Source: Rothia aeria (lineage in GTDB: Bacteria; Actinomycetota; Actinomycetes; Actinomycetales; Micrococcaceae). From it: 64,000 bases of DNA. This document shows, piece by piece, positions 49,082 through 58,198 of this stretch. The stretch's first letter is position 1, and every line of letters begins with the position of its first letter. The position numbers and the translations under genes were made by a program. Below the pieces are notes generated by a model, which saw only the letters and a program-made list of their open reading frames with translations, did no database searches and was not told where the DNA came from. Location of the stretch: assembly GCA_002355935.1 (NCBI GenBank), contig AP017895.1:2170001-2234000 (forward strand). Reading direction: 5' to 3'.

Positions 49082-49453
49082 CTAGGTTGCTTCAGTGTCG
49101 AACGGTGCGTAGGCTCCGCGCGGCAGCCGGGTAATATTTGATGCGACGGGCTTGTTCTTCTCTTCCCGTTCCTTCGCTTCACGGGCACGTTCGGCGTCGT
49201 CCTCAGCGAATGCTTCACGCACAATAACACGCGGGTCGTACTGGCGTGGGTCGTACTGACGCCAGTTAATGTCGTCAAGACCGGTGTCGCCCAGCGCATC
49301 TTTGAAGTCGTCTTTAGCGTCAAAGGCCATACGCCGTACGGTTTTAATGAATTCTTTGGCTTGGCGGGCGTACTCGGGCATACGTTCGGGGCCGATCACG
49401 AAGAACGTGAGAACGACCAGAACGATAAATTCGAGACCACTAATACCAAACAC
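49082..49453 (-). CDS. tatB: Sec-independent translocase protein TatB
   Basis: About 123 residues from a GTG at 49453, chosen because the conserved protein begins VFGISGLEFIVLVVLTFFVI. That membrane helix, then GPERMPEYARQAKEFIKTV and a long charged amphipathic tail, are typical of TatB, which receives twin-arginine substrates and passes them to TatC. In-frame codons upstream to 49492 lack a ribosome site. tatA and tatC are not in the window; a lone tatB next to an mrp gene is the usual actinobacterial arrangement. Confidence 0.82.
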   Translation of the reverse strand: MFGISGLEFIVLVVLTFFVIGPERMPEYARQAKEFIKTVRRMAFDAKDDFKDALGDTGLDDINWRQYDPRQYDPRVIVREAFAEDDAERAREAKEREEKNKPVASNITRLPRGAYAPFDTEAT

Positions 49454-49600
49454 AACAGTTAGACTATCAGGATTTACGGTGGGGCGTAACATCCTACGCC
49501 CACAGGTTACTTATTCACTGCAAATATTTACCTGCCGGGCGGGGTGATAGCGCAGGCAGGTGCCGCACCGTCAGCCCCCGCACCTGCGGCCCTCACCGGT

Positions 49601-50905
49601 TTAGGGCGGGTAGTCGCCGCCACCGGGGTTCTGCTTCCAATGCCACAGCCACCCCACCCACACCAGCTGCAGGGTGGCGCCTGAGAGCACCAGCAGCCAC
49701 CGGTACGCGCGGGAGGCAGAGACCGCCACCATTGGCAGAACCAGGGGGAAGAGCGGCAGCAGCAGCCGGAACGTGGAAGACTGCGGGTTCAAGAAGATCA
49801 GCAGGTACGCCGCGTAGCACGCGCACCAGAGAATCAGCGGCCCTGACAGTACCCCTCGCACCGCGGGGGAAAGCAAGACGAGGGCGAAAACCACTACCAG
49901 AAGCACCAGCAGGGGGATGGAAAACACCCCGAAGTAAATGGAACCCTGCTTCAGCCACGGCTCAAACGGGGCCAGGTGGGAGCTGCGCCAAGCGGTTTCG
50001 GTAGCCGTGTAGGCATCGACGCGCCCGGTCACAGCCCATGCGATGGCAGGCCAAATAAGAGCGCACGCGCACACCATAAGGGCGCTGCACAGCTGCACCG
50101 CGCGGGAGGCGAAAATACGCCAGAAACCGCGTGGGGTTTCCCCGTCGGCACGGCGGCGCGCATCGGCGCGCATATCGGTGATGAGGCAGATAAACCACCA
50201 CAGCCCGGCGGCAGCACCCAGGGGCACACCCACAGGCCGGGACAGGCAGGCGAGGGCGGCCACGGGCAGCAGCAGCAGGTATCGTGCGCGCACCATCAGG
50301 TACAGTGTCCAGGCGAGGAAGATCAGGTTTACGGATTCGGCGTAGGGTGCCTGCAGTACGGGGGCTACGGGCAGGAACGCGAAGACCGCCACGGCCCAGC
50401 ACCCCAGGGAGGTGTTCTCTGCTGCGTCGGTGCGGCCTAAAGCCTGCAGGCTGGCGATGCATAATCTGTAAACAATCCAGGCCGCGATGAACCCGGCCAG
50501 CAGTGCCACAGTCGAGGCGACCGCATAATATTCCAGGCCCGTTGTGCGGGAAATGTAGCCGCTTGTGAGCGGGAAAAGCGGGTAGAACGCCCACTGATTC
50601 TGCATGACCGTCCCGCTCATATCCTGAGGTAGTTCAACGGGGTAGCCTCTGTCGGCGATCTGCCAGTACCACCCGGAGTCCCAGGTGCTAATAAATTCGA
50701 GGTACCCTAGGCGTTCCCCCCACGGCCCCCACAGCTGCTGCCTGCCGACCATGCTGAAGACGGCCACACCCCACAGTCTGCTGAGCCCGTAGATGAGCAG
50801 CACCCGCAGGATGACCGGCAGTTCAACGAATAGGGTGCACAGGTAGTGGCCCCAGCCGTGAAGGCGCGTGTAGAGTCTGTCGAGAATGGTGCTGTCGGTA
50901 CTCAT
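49601..50905 (-). CDS. Polyprenol-dependent mannosyltransferase-like (GT-C, PIG-V-like) membrane protein
   Basis: 434 residues with about ten membrane segments. The first extracytoplasmic loop carries YLEFISTWDSGWYWQIADRG, the acidic WD-containing catalytic loop of GT-C mannosyltransferases related to PIG-V; AFYPLFPL and LQAPYAESVNLIFLAWTLYL are further landmarks. It probably adds mannose from a lipid carrier to a cell-envelope glycolipid or protein; the acceptor is not known. ATG 50905 begins four bases after the preceding gene's stop, so the pair form an operon. Confidence 0.82.
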   Translation of the reverse strand: MSTDSTILDRLYTRLHGWGHYLCTLFVELPVILRVLLIYGLSRLWGVAVFSMVGRQQLWGPWGERLGYLEFISTWDSGWYWQIADRGYPVELPQDMSGTVMQNQWAFYPLFPLTSGYISRTTGLEYYAVASTVALLAGFIAAWIVYRLCIASLQALGRTDAAENTSLGCWAVAVFAFLPVAPVLQAPYAESVNLIFLAWTLYLMVRARYLLLLPVAALACLSRPVGVPLGAAAGLWWFICLITDMRADARRRADGETPRGFWRIFASRAVQLCSALMVCACALIWPAIAWAVTGRVDAYTATETAWRSSHLAPFEPWLKQGSIYFGVFSIPLLVLLVVVFALVLLSPAVRGVLSGPLILWCACYAAYLLIFLNPQSSTFRLLLPLFPLVLPMVAVSASRAYRWLLVLSGATLQLVWVGWLWHWKQNPGGGDYPP

Positions 50906-50909
50906 TCGG

Positions 50910-51671
50910 TCAGGAGTCCGCCTTATCGGTGGTGTGCGCCGATTCTTTATCCGCGATTTCCTTATTAATGGCGACAATAGCCCCGCTGGTGCTGTTCTTG
51001 TGCTGCGCGGAGTCATCCTCATGCGGCTTAGCCGCTGCGGGGGTTTCAACGGTGGTTTTCGCGGAGGACGCTACCACGGCGTTGGCCGCAGTGTTGGCGG
51101 CGTGGGCGGCGCGTCCCGCTTCGGACCAGGGAAGTACCTGCTGGGAGGTGGCGGGGTGCGCCCCATCAGGTGCCGTGCCGGTGTCTGTGGCGGCTTTGGC
51201 GGATTCTTCGGAGGTGAGGGGCTCATCCGCTGGGTGCCCCTGGGGAGCCTCAGTCTCTTTGTGGTCCCGCACATCGTTATCCGGCACCTGCGCCGTGCGG
51301 CCGGTATCCGTATGAGCTGCCGCAGCTTTTTCGGGGGTTTCTTCTTCGGCGGCGGAGGTGCCAGCTGCTGCCGCTGCGGGGGCCTCATGCGCCGCATCCG
51401 CTTCGCCTGTTTCAGACTCCTGCGGGACGGCCTCGGCTGCTGCGTTATCTGCCGCTGCGGGGGTGTCTGGCAAGGGTTCAAGAACCACAACCTGTTGCCC
51501 CGCCAGCTCTGGGGCGGGCTGCGTGCGGGCACCGAAAACGTTCAGCCCGTCCCCCGCAATATGTTCGAAGAAGGCTCGCCCGGGGAACGCACGGTCGCTG
51601 CTGATGACTACAGCACTGTAGATAACAATCAGCAGGGTTGCGAGGGCAAGTAACGTTATCAATATGTTCAC
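50910..51671 (-). CDS. Single-pass membrane protein with Ala/Glu-rich tail
   Basis: 253 residues, intact. One N-terminal membrane helix (NILITLLALATLLIVIYSAV) is followed by about 50 ordinary residues and then a long, low-complexity region rich in Ala, Glu, Asp, Thr and Pro with no recognised domain, probably disordered and outside the membrane. Family not recognised. It is directly upstream of the mannosyltransferase gene, so it could be a surface protein or a mannosylation target, but that is speculation from position. Confidence 0.6.
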   Translation of the reverse strand: MNILITLLALATLLIVIYSAVVISSDRAFPGRAFFEHIAGDGLNVFGARTQPAPELAGQQVVVLEPLPDTPAAADNAAAEAVPQESETGEADAAHEAPAAAAAGTSAAEEETPEKAAAAHTDTGRTAQVPDNDVRDHKETEAPQGHPADEPLTSEESAKAATDTGTAPDGAHPATSQQVLPWSEAGRAAHAANTAANAVVASSAKTTVETPAAAKPHEDDSAQHKNSTSGAIVAINKEIADKESAHTTDKADS

Positions 51672-51798
51672 GGGTACCTCCGGACAAAAAGGGCGGGGTT
51701 CCAGTTTAACCTAATGAACCGGACTTGGGCGCGTATTCGGCGGCACGTTCCATCCGGTGGGTCATTGCGGTATTGGTGCTGGCAGGCAGCGTGGGCCG

Positions 51799-52929
51799 TT
51801 AGTCGCTCATGAGCCAGTTTCGCAGTTCGCTGTAGCACCGGTTGAGTTCGCTAAAACGCACATGCTCATTGTCGGTGTGCGCCAGTAAGGCATCACCGGG
51901 GCCGAAGTTCACCGCAGGGATGCCGATTTCGCTCAGCCGCGCCACATCCGTCCACCCGTACTTGGGTTTGGGCTCCTGCCCCACAGCGGCAATGAGGGAA
52001 GCAGCCAGCGGCGTGTCAAGGCCGGGGCGGGCCGCCGGGGAGAGGTCAACGAAGTCCAGCTCATACCCCTGGAAGAGTTCCTGCACGTGGGCCACGGCCT
52101 CGTCCAGGGTCTTATTGGGGGCGAACCGGTAGTTCACGTGAAGCGCGGCCGCATCGGGGATGACATTGCCCGCCACTCCCCCGCTCACCTGGACGGCGTT
52201 AAGCCCTTCTCGGTAATCCAGTCCCTGCACCCGGTAGGTTTGCGGCGTGTAGTGCGCCAGTGTGGTGAGCGCATCAGCCAGGTGGTGGATCGCGTTCTCC
52301 CCTTTCCAGGCCCGCCCGGAATGCGCAGCCAGCCCGGTGGTCCGAAGGTAAAAACGCATTGTGCCGTTGCAGCCGCCTTCGATGGTGCCGTCGGTGGGTT
52401 CTAGAAGCACCCCGAAATCGGCGTCGGTAATCAGCTCGCCGTGGTTGCGGATCAGCCGCGCCAAACCGGATTTTTCGCTGGCCACTTCCTCATTGTCGTA
52501 GAAGATGTAGGTGAGGTCGTAGTCCGTTTCATGAGCAGTTAATTCGGCGGCTAGCTTAAGTTGTACCGCCACACCGCCTTTCATGTCGGTGGCCCCGCGC
52601 CCGTACAGCACCCAGTCGCCGTCCTCTTCAACCACGCGGGAAGGCACCGTACCGAGCGACCCCGCCACGGTAGGCAGCGGCACGGTGTCCAGATGCCCGG
52701 CGAGCAGGATGCGGGTGCGTTGCTGCCCGTTCTGCGGCCCGAAGTCGGTGCGGGCAATAATGGCGTCCCCGTCACGCACCAGGTGCAGGTGCGGGTGGGT
52801 TTCCAGGGCCCGGTAGATGGCGTCGGCGAGGGTTTTCTCTTCCCCCGAGACAGAATAAATATCAAGCAGAACCCTGGTCAGTTCGGGCATGGAGACGTTC
52901 GTGTCGATGGCTGCGGTGGGGTGGCTCAT
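51799..52929 (-). CDS. dapE: Succinyl-diaminopimelate desuccinylase
   Basis: 376 residues from ATG 52929, which has AAGGGA seven bases upstream; the longer in-frame stretch to 53058 is rejected for lack of a ribosome site. Removes succinate from N-succinyl-L,L-diaminopimelate in lysine and peptidoglycan precursor synthesis. M20 metal ligands: ILLAGHLDTVP (His, Asp), YGRGATDMKGGVAV (Asp), YDNEEVASEKSGLARL (the Glu pair), VLLEPTDGTIEGGCNG (Glu) and FGPGDALLAHTDNEHV (His). Divergent from dapD, 293 bases away. Confidence 0.93.
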   Translation of the reverse strand: MSHPTAAIDTNVSMPELTRVLLDIYSVSGEEKTLADAIYRALETHPHLHLVRDGDAIIARTDFGPQNGQQRTRILLAGHLDTVPLPTVAGSLGTVPSRVVEEDGDWVLYGRGATDMKGGVAVQLKLAAELTAHETDYDLTYIFYDNEEVASEKSGLARLIRNHGELITDADFGVLLEPTDGTIEGGCNGTMRFYLRTTGLAAHSGRAWKGENAIHHLADALTTLAHYTPQTYRVQGLDYREGLNAVQVSGGVAGNVIPDAAALHVNYRFAPNKTLDEAVAHVQELFQGYELDFVDLSPAARPGLDTPLAASLIAAVGQEPKPKYGWTDVARLSEIGIPAVNFGPGDALLAHTDNEHVRFSELNRCYSELRNWLMSD

Positions 52930-53222
52930 GGGTCCCTTAGCTGTAGTGTCAGTCGCATTAGCGGCGCGGTTCTTTACCCTAATATTCAACCTTATCTGCG
53001 CCCCGGAAGCCACCTTCAGCCGCCCCGGACGCTGGGTGCGGGGCGGGGCCTTAACCATTGCCCCTTATCAGGAACCGTTTGCGGGGCTGCACCTGGTTAT
53101 CGGGGGCATCATTGAAGCCGCTGGCGGCCTTTGCACCCTGAGGTTTACCCGCAATTAACCCTCAAGAACCCCGCCCTGCGGGCGCCTACACCCAATCCCG
53201 GCGCATCCCTATAATTAAAGGC

Positions 53223-54188
53223 ATGTCTGAAAACGCTTCAACCGAAACTCGTTACGCTTCCGGCGTGGCCCTCGTTAATGTCGTCGCCTCCGGCCCCGAT
53301 GCGGGCACGGTACTGGATGCGTGGTTCCCCGCGCCTGCGCTCACCCAAACCCCCGATCTTTCCCTCGCGGATGAGCTTGAAGAGCTCACCGGCGAGCACC
53401 CCGAACGCAATGCCCGCACCGAGGTGCGCACCGTCTCCATTGATTTGGATGAGGCCCCTGAGGACGCAGTCGATGGGTACCTGCGTCTGCACCTGCTCTC
53501 GCACACCCTGGTGCGCCCGAATGACCTGAATCTTGAGGGCCTTTTCGGGCACCTGGCGAATGTGGCGTGGACGAACCACGGCCCGGTACTTGCCACCGAG
53601 CTGAACAAGCTCGCGCTGGGCCTGCGGAAGCTGGGGCATTTGAGCGTAAGCCATGTCGATAAGTTCCCGCGCCTTATTGACTATGTGGTTCCCGCCGGGG
53701 TGCGTGTGGGTGATGGTGACCGCCTGCGCCTGGGCGCGCACCTGGCTGATGGCACCACCGTCATGCACGAGGGCTTTGTGAACTTTAACGCTGGCACCCT
53801 GGGCACTTCTATGGTTGAAGGCCGCATCTCCCAGGGTGTGGTGGTTGGCGATGGCTCCGATGTGGGCGGCGGCGCCTCCACCATGGGCACCCTCTCCGGC
53901 GGCGGTACTCAGCGTGTGTCAATCGGTGAGCGTTCCCTGCTGGGTGCTGAGTCTGGTATTGGTATCGCCCTGGGCGATGACTGTGTGGTTGAGGCGGGCC
54001 TGTACGTGACCGCCGGTTCCCGCGTGATTGTGCTTATCCCGGGTGAGGATGTGCGTGTGGTGAAGGCCGCCGAACTGTCGGGTGTGTCGAACCTGCTGTT
54101 CCGCCGCAACTCGGTCACCGGCGCGGTTGAGGTGCTTCCGCGCGCTAAGAATAGTGTGGAGCTGAACGAGGCGCTGCACACGAACTAG
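53223..54188 (+). CDS. dapD: Tetrahydrodipicolinate N-succinyltransferase
   Basis: 321 residues, the actinobacterial type. Succinylates tetrahydrodipicolinate in the diaminopimelate pathway. The left-handed beta-helix of hexapeptide repeats is clear: GVRVGDGDRLRLGAHLADGT, GTSMVEGRISQGVVVGDGSD, GGGASTMGTLSGGGTQRVSI and LLGAESGIGIALGDDCVVEA. ATG 53223 has AAAGG upstream. Codon use is biased as in well-expressed genes. Divergent from dapE, which acts two steps later. Confidence 0.94.
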   Translation: MSENASTETRYASGVALVNVVASGPDAGTVLDAWFPAPALTQTPDLSLADELEELTGEHPERNARTEVRTVSIDLDEAPEDAVDGYLRLHLLSHTLVRPNDLNLEGLFGHLANVAWTNHGPVLATELNKLALGLRKLGHLSVSHVDKFPRLIDYVVPAGVRVGDGDRLRLGAHLADGTTVMHEGFVNFNAGTLGTSMVEGRISQGVVVGDGSDVGGGASTMGTLSGGGTQRVSIGERSLLGAESGIGIALGDDCVVEAGLYVTAGSRVIVLIPGEDVRVVKAAELSGVSNLLFRRNSVTGAVEVLPRAKNSVELNEALHTN

Positions 54189-54243
54189 CTCCTTTGTGCC
54201 TTCTGATGCCCCAAGGGGCGTGAGAGGCCAGTGAGTTTGGCAA

Positions 54244-54294
54244 CCCGCCGGGTGCCCCCGCACGTCAATGCACGGCTGGGGAGCATCCGGCGGG
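54244..54294 (+). promoter_or_regulatory. Large GC-rich hairpin between dapD and galE
   Basis: CCCGCCGGGTGCCCCC (54244-54259) pairs with GGGGAGCATCCGGCGGG (54278-54294) with one mismatch and one G-U pair around an 18-base loop. No T run follows, and it stands 70 bases ahead of galE. It may end the dapD transcript or be a structured galE leader. Confidence 0.35.
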
Positions 54295-54363
54295 CTACTA
54301 TTTAAAGTGCTACCCCTGAACTTACCGTATCCGGTGCGCACCGGCGTGCCCGAAAGGATAAAT

Positions 54364-55380
54364 ATGAAGATTCTGGTCACCGGCGGCGCCGGCTATATCG
54401 GCTCCCATACTGTGCTTGAGCTGCTGAACGCGGGCCACGAGGTGGTGGTCATGGATAACCTCTCGAATTCCTCCGAAACTTCGCTGCAGCGCGTCGCCGA
54501 GCTTGCCGGGCGCGCCCCCGAGTTCCACAACGTCGATCTGCTGGATCTGGCGGGCATGAAGGAGCTGTTCACCAGCACCCAACCGGACGCGGTCATCCAC
54601 TTTGCGGGGCTAAAGGCTGTGGGCGAATCCGCTGAGAAGCCGCTGTGGTACTACCAGACGAACGTCGCTGGCACCCTGAACCTGCTCTACGCCATGGAGG
54701 AGGCGAACTGCCGCTCCATCGTGTTCTCCTCGTCAGCGACCGTGTACGGTGAGCCTGAGTCCATGCCGTTGGTGGAGAAGCTGAATATGGACGCACAGTC
54801 CTGTTACGGGCGCACCAAGGAACATATTGAGGATATGCTCGTGGACCTGGCGGCCTCCGATGACCGCTGGAATATTGCGCTGCTGCGTTATTTCAACCCC
54901 GTGGGCGCGCACGAGTCCGGGCGTATCGGTGAGGACCCGTCAGGAATCCCGAATAACCTGGTGCCGTTTATTGCCCAGGTGGCGGTGGGCCGCCGCGAGC
55001 ACCTGAACGTGTTCGGCAACGACTACCCCACTGTGGACGGCACCGGTGTACGCGACTACATTCACGTGGTTGACCTTGCCGATGGCCACCTCAAGGCGGT
55101 GGACTACATTACCGAGCACGGCGGGCTGCACACCTGGAACCTGGGCACCGGCAACGGCTATTCGGTGCTTGAGGTGCTGCACGCCTTCGAGAAAGCCTGC
55201 GGTAAGGAGCTGCCCTATAAGATTGTGGCGCGCCGCCCCGGCGATGTTGCTGTCTCTTACGCCGATCCCTCCTCGGCACTGGCTGATTTGGGGTGGAGCG
55301 CATCCCGGGATATTGACACGATGGTGCGCGATCACTGGAACTGGCAGAAGAACAACCCGAACGGGTATGAAGAACAATAG
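54364..55380 (+). CDS. galE: UDP-glucose 4-epimerase
   Basis: 338 residues, full length. Interconverts UDP-glucose and UDP-galactose with bound NAD. The short-chain dehydrogenase features are VTGGAGYIGSHTVLELLNAG, HFAGLKAVGES, VFSSSATVYGEPESMPLVE (Ser) and SCYGRTKEHIEDML (the Tyr and Lys pair), then YFNPVGAHESGRIGEDPSG and GTGVRDYIHVVDLADGHLKA. ATG 54364 is preceded by GAAAGG. Downstream is a strong terminator, so it is a single-gene unit or the end of one. Confidence 0.95.
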   Translation: MKILVTGGAGYIGSHTVLELLNAGHEVVVMDNLSNSSETSLQRVAELAGRAPEFHNVDLLDLAGMKELFTSTQPDAVIHFAGLKAVGESAEKPLWYYQTNVAGTLNLLYAMEEANCRSIVFSSSATVYGEPESMPLVEKLNMDAQSCYGRTKEHIEDMLVDLAASDDRWNIALLRYFNPVGAHESGRIGEDPSGIPNNLVPFIAQVAVGRREHLNVFGNDYPTVDGTGVRDYIHVVDLADGHLKAVDYITEHGGLHTWNLGTGNGYSVLEVLHAFEKACGKELPYKIVARRPGDVAVSYADPSSALADLGWSASRDIDTMVRDHWNWQKNNPNGYEEQ

Positions 55381-55410
55381 CCAATAGGGGCTTAACAGTG
55401 CCCCGCTATG

Positions 55411-55449
55411 CGCGCCCCAGCAGGCACCCGCCTGCTGGGGCGCGTTTCT
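55411..55449 (+). terminator. Rho-independent terminator after galE
   Basis: A perfect 14-base stem, CGCGCCCCAGCAGG (55411-55424) with its complement at 55431-55444, six-base loop, followed by TTTCTG. It lies 30 bases after the galE stop. Confidence 0.8.
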
Positions 55450-55892
55450 GCGTTTACGGGGTGAAAAGCCCTGCCCACGCCTCTCTTGACTATGTGTTGC
55501 TTTGGGTGGTTTTATGTGCGATTTACCGGCAGGATTTTTGCGCAAAAAGAACCACCGCACTTGCGCTCCCCCACTGACCCGCCCCACCGCATTCACCAAA
55601 TCCCCTGAAAATACGGGATTCACCGAGTACCTGACCCCGAACACCCCGCACAACCCGCTTCTGTGATATATTCAACTCAATTTTGGTTTCCTTGAGTTTT
55701 CGCGGGAATACGCCCCACCCAATACCTTAAACACCGGAATATTTACACCGATTACCGAATCTTTAACATTCCTGTTACATCCCCGGCGTAAGCTAGGTTA
55801 CTACCGTGATGCGCGTGATTCTTCCGGCTCACAGCCCGCGCGCCGCGTCGTATCTGCTGGGCATAGCCCCACCGTGTGTAAAGGAGAACCCT
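55450..55892 (+). promoter_or_regulatory. Long non-coding leader and control region ahead of gluA
   Basis: A 443-base stretch with no gene. It holds a possible promoter, TTGACT (55486-55491) with TTTTAT (55510-55515) at 18-base spacing, a perfect palindrome TTTTTGCGCAAAAA at 55535-55548 that could be an operator, and AT-rich sequence near 55740-55800 that could carry a promoter closer to gluA. The gluA ribosome site AAGGAG is at its end. Regulation of gluABCD by substrate or nitrogen state is known in relatives, but which factor acts here cannot be read from this. Confidence 0.35.
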
Positions 55893-56635
55893 ATGAGCGA
55901 AGCCCCACTCGTGCGTATTCACGACGTCAATAAGTACTACGGGCAAAACCATGTGCTCAAAACATTAACCTCTCCGTCAATAAGGGCGAAGTCATTATCC
56001 TGCTCGGCCCTTCCGGCTCCGGCAAATCAACCCTGTGCCGAACCATTAACCGCCTCGAAACAACCTCCAGCGGAACCATCACTATCGACGGTAAAGACCT
56101 CCCCCAAGAAGGCCGCGACCTCGCTAAACTCCGCGCCGAAGTGGGCATGGTCTTCCAATCCTTCAACCTTTTTGCCCACAAAACCATCCTCGACAACGTC
56201 ACCCTTGGCCCCCGCAAAATCCGCAAACTCCCCAAGGCTGAAGCCGAGGCGGAAGCCATGAAACTGCTGGCGAAAGTCGGCGTGGAATCCCAGGCCGAAA
56301 AAATGCCGGCCCAGCTCTCAGGTGGCCAGCAGCAGCGTGTGGCCATTGCTCGCGCGCTCGCCATGAAACCCAAAGTCATGCTGTTTGATGAGCCCACCAG
56401 TGCGCTCGACCCCGAAATGGTGAATGAAGTACTCGACACCATGGTCTCCCTCGCCCGCGACGGCATGACCATGATCGTCGTAACCCACGAGATGGGATTC
56501 GCCCGCAAGGCGGCCGACCGCATCGTCTTCCTCGCGGACGGCGAGATCGTGGAAGAAGCCACCCCGGATGACTTTTTCACCAAGCCCAAGAGCGAACGCG
56601 CCCGCGACTTCCTCTCCAAGATCATCGACCATTAG
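55893..56635 (+). CDS. gluA: Glutamate ABC transporter ATP-binding protein, one frameshift
   Basis: About 247 residues after one base is restored to the A run 55959-55962, which changes the reading to [20 protein letters not shown]. Then [16 protein letters not shown] (Walker A), [20 protein letters not shown] (Q loop), [19 protein letters not shown] (signature), [20 protein letters not shown] (Walker B) and [15 protein letters not shown] (H loop). Powers uptake of glutamate or a related acidic amino acid. ATG 55893 has AAGGAG at ideal spacing. First gene of the gluABCD operon. Confidence 0.92.
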
Positions 56636-56644
56636 GAGCGCGCC

Positions 56645-57493
56645 ATGAAAAAATCGTTCATTAACCGCGCCGCAGCTAAGTTCTTTGCCGCCGGGACCGC
56701 CGCCGCGCTCGCCCTCGGGTTCGCCCTCACCGGCTGTTCCAGTGCCGCAGATGCTAAGCCGAAGATCCGGATTGGCATTAAATACGATCAGCCGGGCTTA
56801 GGCTACCAGGACGGCAGGGAATTCACCGGCTTCGACGTGGATATTGCGAAGTATATTGCGGGTAAGCTCGGTTACTCGGAAGAGCAGATCGAATTCGTGG
56901 AGTCCCCCAGCGCCAACCGCGAGAATATGCTCTCCAACGGCCAGGTAGATATGATTGTGGCCACCTATTCCATTAGTGATAGTCGTAAGAAGAGCATTGA
57001 CTTCGCGGGCCCCTACTATGTGGCGGGGCAGGATCTGCTGGTACGCTCCGATGAGACGAATATTACTGGCCCCGACAGTCTTAACGGTAAGAATCTGTGC
57101 TCGGTGACCGGTTCAACCAGTGCCAAAAAAATCCAGGACAAGTTCGCTAAAAACGTGAACCTGGTCAATCAGAACAGCTACTCGGACTGTGTGGTCGCAC
57201 TCAACGGCGGCGTGGTGGATGCGGTGACCACCGACGACATTATTCTTGCCGGGCTTGCCGCCACTAAGGCGAATAAGGGCAAGCTCAAGCTGGTGGGTCA
57301 AACGTTCACCACCGAAAAGTACGGTGTGGGCCTTCCCAAGGGTACCGATAAGTGCGAGGCCGTCAATAAGGCCATTAATGAGATGGTCGCGGACGGCACC
57401 TGGCAGCGGCTGGTGGAGAAAAATACTGAAGGCACCGGCTACACCTATAACTCCAACAATAACCCACCGCATCCTGGCGCCAGCTGCGCCTAA
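56645..57493 (+). CDS. gluB: Glutamate-binding lipoprotein of ABC transporter
   Basis: 282 residues. A signal peptide with basic start and hydrophobic core ends at the lipobox ALTGC (Cys at about residue 30), so the protein is lipid-anchored outside the membrane. The binding domain of the family-3 solute-binding type follows: RIGIKYDQPGLGYQDGREFT, GFDVDIAKYIAGKLGY, VDMIVATYSISDSRKKSIDF and GPYYVAGQDLLV. Nine bases after gluA; intact. Substrate assignment rests on similarity to GluB and on the operon order. Confidence 0.92.
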   Translation: MKKSFINRAAAKFFAAGTAAALALGFALTGCSSAADAKPKIRIGIKYDQPGLGYQDGREFTGFDVDIAKYIAGKLGYSEEQIEFVESPSANRENMLSNGQVDMIVATYSISDSRKKSIDFAGPYYVAGQDLLVRSDETNITGPDSLNGKNLCSVTGSTSAKKIQDKFAKNVNLVNQNSYSDCVVALNGGVVDAVTTDDIILAGLAATKANKGKLKLVGQTFTTEKYGVGLPKGTDKCEAVNKAINEMVADGTWQRLVEKNTEGTGYTYNSNNNPPHPGASCA

Positions 57494-57514
57494 TGCCTGA
57501 CCGAGAGGTAAACG

Positions 57515-58198
57515 ATGTCATTCTTTGACCAACTCGGCGCCCTCCTCGCCAAATACGATGTGGTGGGCGCGTTCTGGGTCAATGTGCAACTGACCTTCTG
57601 GGCCGCTATCGGGTCTTTCGTGCTCGGCTCCGTGCTGGCGCTCATGCGCATTAGTCCCGTACCGTCCTTACGTTTTGTGGGCACCGCCTACGTGAATGCG
57701 GTGCGTAATACGCCGCTGACTATTCTGATGACCCTCGCTCTGCTTGGTGTGTGGACGCAGTTTCAGCTCTCGTTTTCAACGAGTTTTGAGACGAACTTCT
57801 TTGTTTACGCGGTGATTGTGCTCTCGATCTACCACGCTTCTTTTGTGTGTGAGGCTATCCGTTCGGGTGTGAATACGGTTCCCACGGGGCAGGCGGAGGC
57901 GGCGCGTGCTATTGGCTTGGGGTTCTTCCCCACCGCCCGGCACGTGATTTTCCCGCAGGCGCTGCGCGGTTCTATTACTCCGCTGGGTAATACGCTGATC
58001 GCCCTGGCAAAAAATACGACGGTTGCTTCGGTCGCCTCGGTTGCCGAGTCCTCCGGGTTAATGAAAACCATGATTGAGTTCGACCCGAATATGGTGCTGG
58101 CCATCTTCCTCATGTTCGCTTTGGGGTTCGTGGTGATTGTTGTGCCCCTGGGCGTACTAACCACCTGGTCCTCACGTAAACTGGCGGTGAAGCGATGA
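57515..58198 (+). CDS. gluC: Glutamate ABC transporter permease
   Basis: 227 residues, intact, with about five membrane segments. The polar amino-acid permease EAA loop is EAARAIGLGFFPTARHVIFP, which contacts GluA. Also QLTFWAAIGSFVLGSVLALM and RNTPLTILMTLALLG, typical of the HisM/GluC family. GAGAGG precedes ATG 57515. Its last codons overlap the gluD start (ATGA). Confidence 0.93.
   Translation: MSFFDQLGALLAKYDVVGAFWVNVQLTFWAAIGSFVLGSVLALMRISPVPSLRFVGTAYVNAVRNTPLTILMTLALLGVWTQFQLSFSTSFETNFFVYAVIVLSIYHASFVCEAIRSGVNTVPTGQAEAARAIGLGFFPTARHVIFPQALRGSITPLGNTLIALAKNTTVASVASVAESSGLMKTMIEFDPNMVLAIFLMFALGFVVIVVPLGVLTTWSSRKLAVKR

Noticed and set aside
52928-53158. Plus-strand reading frame of about 77 residues between dapE and dapD
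   Set aside because: It begins at the dapE start on the other strand, has no ribosome site and no recognisable family; the region is a divergent promoter gap.
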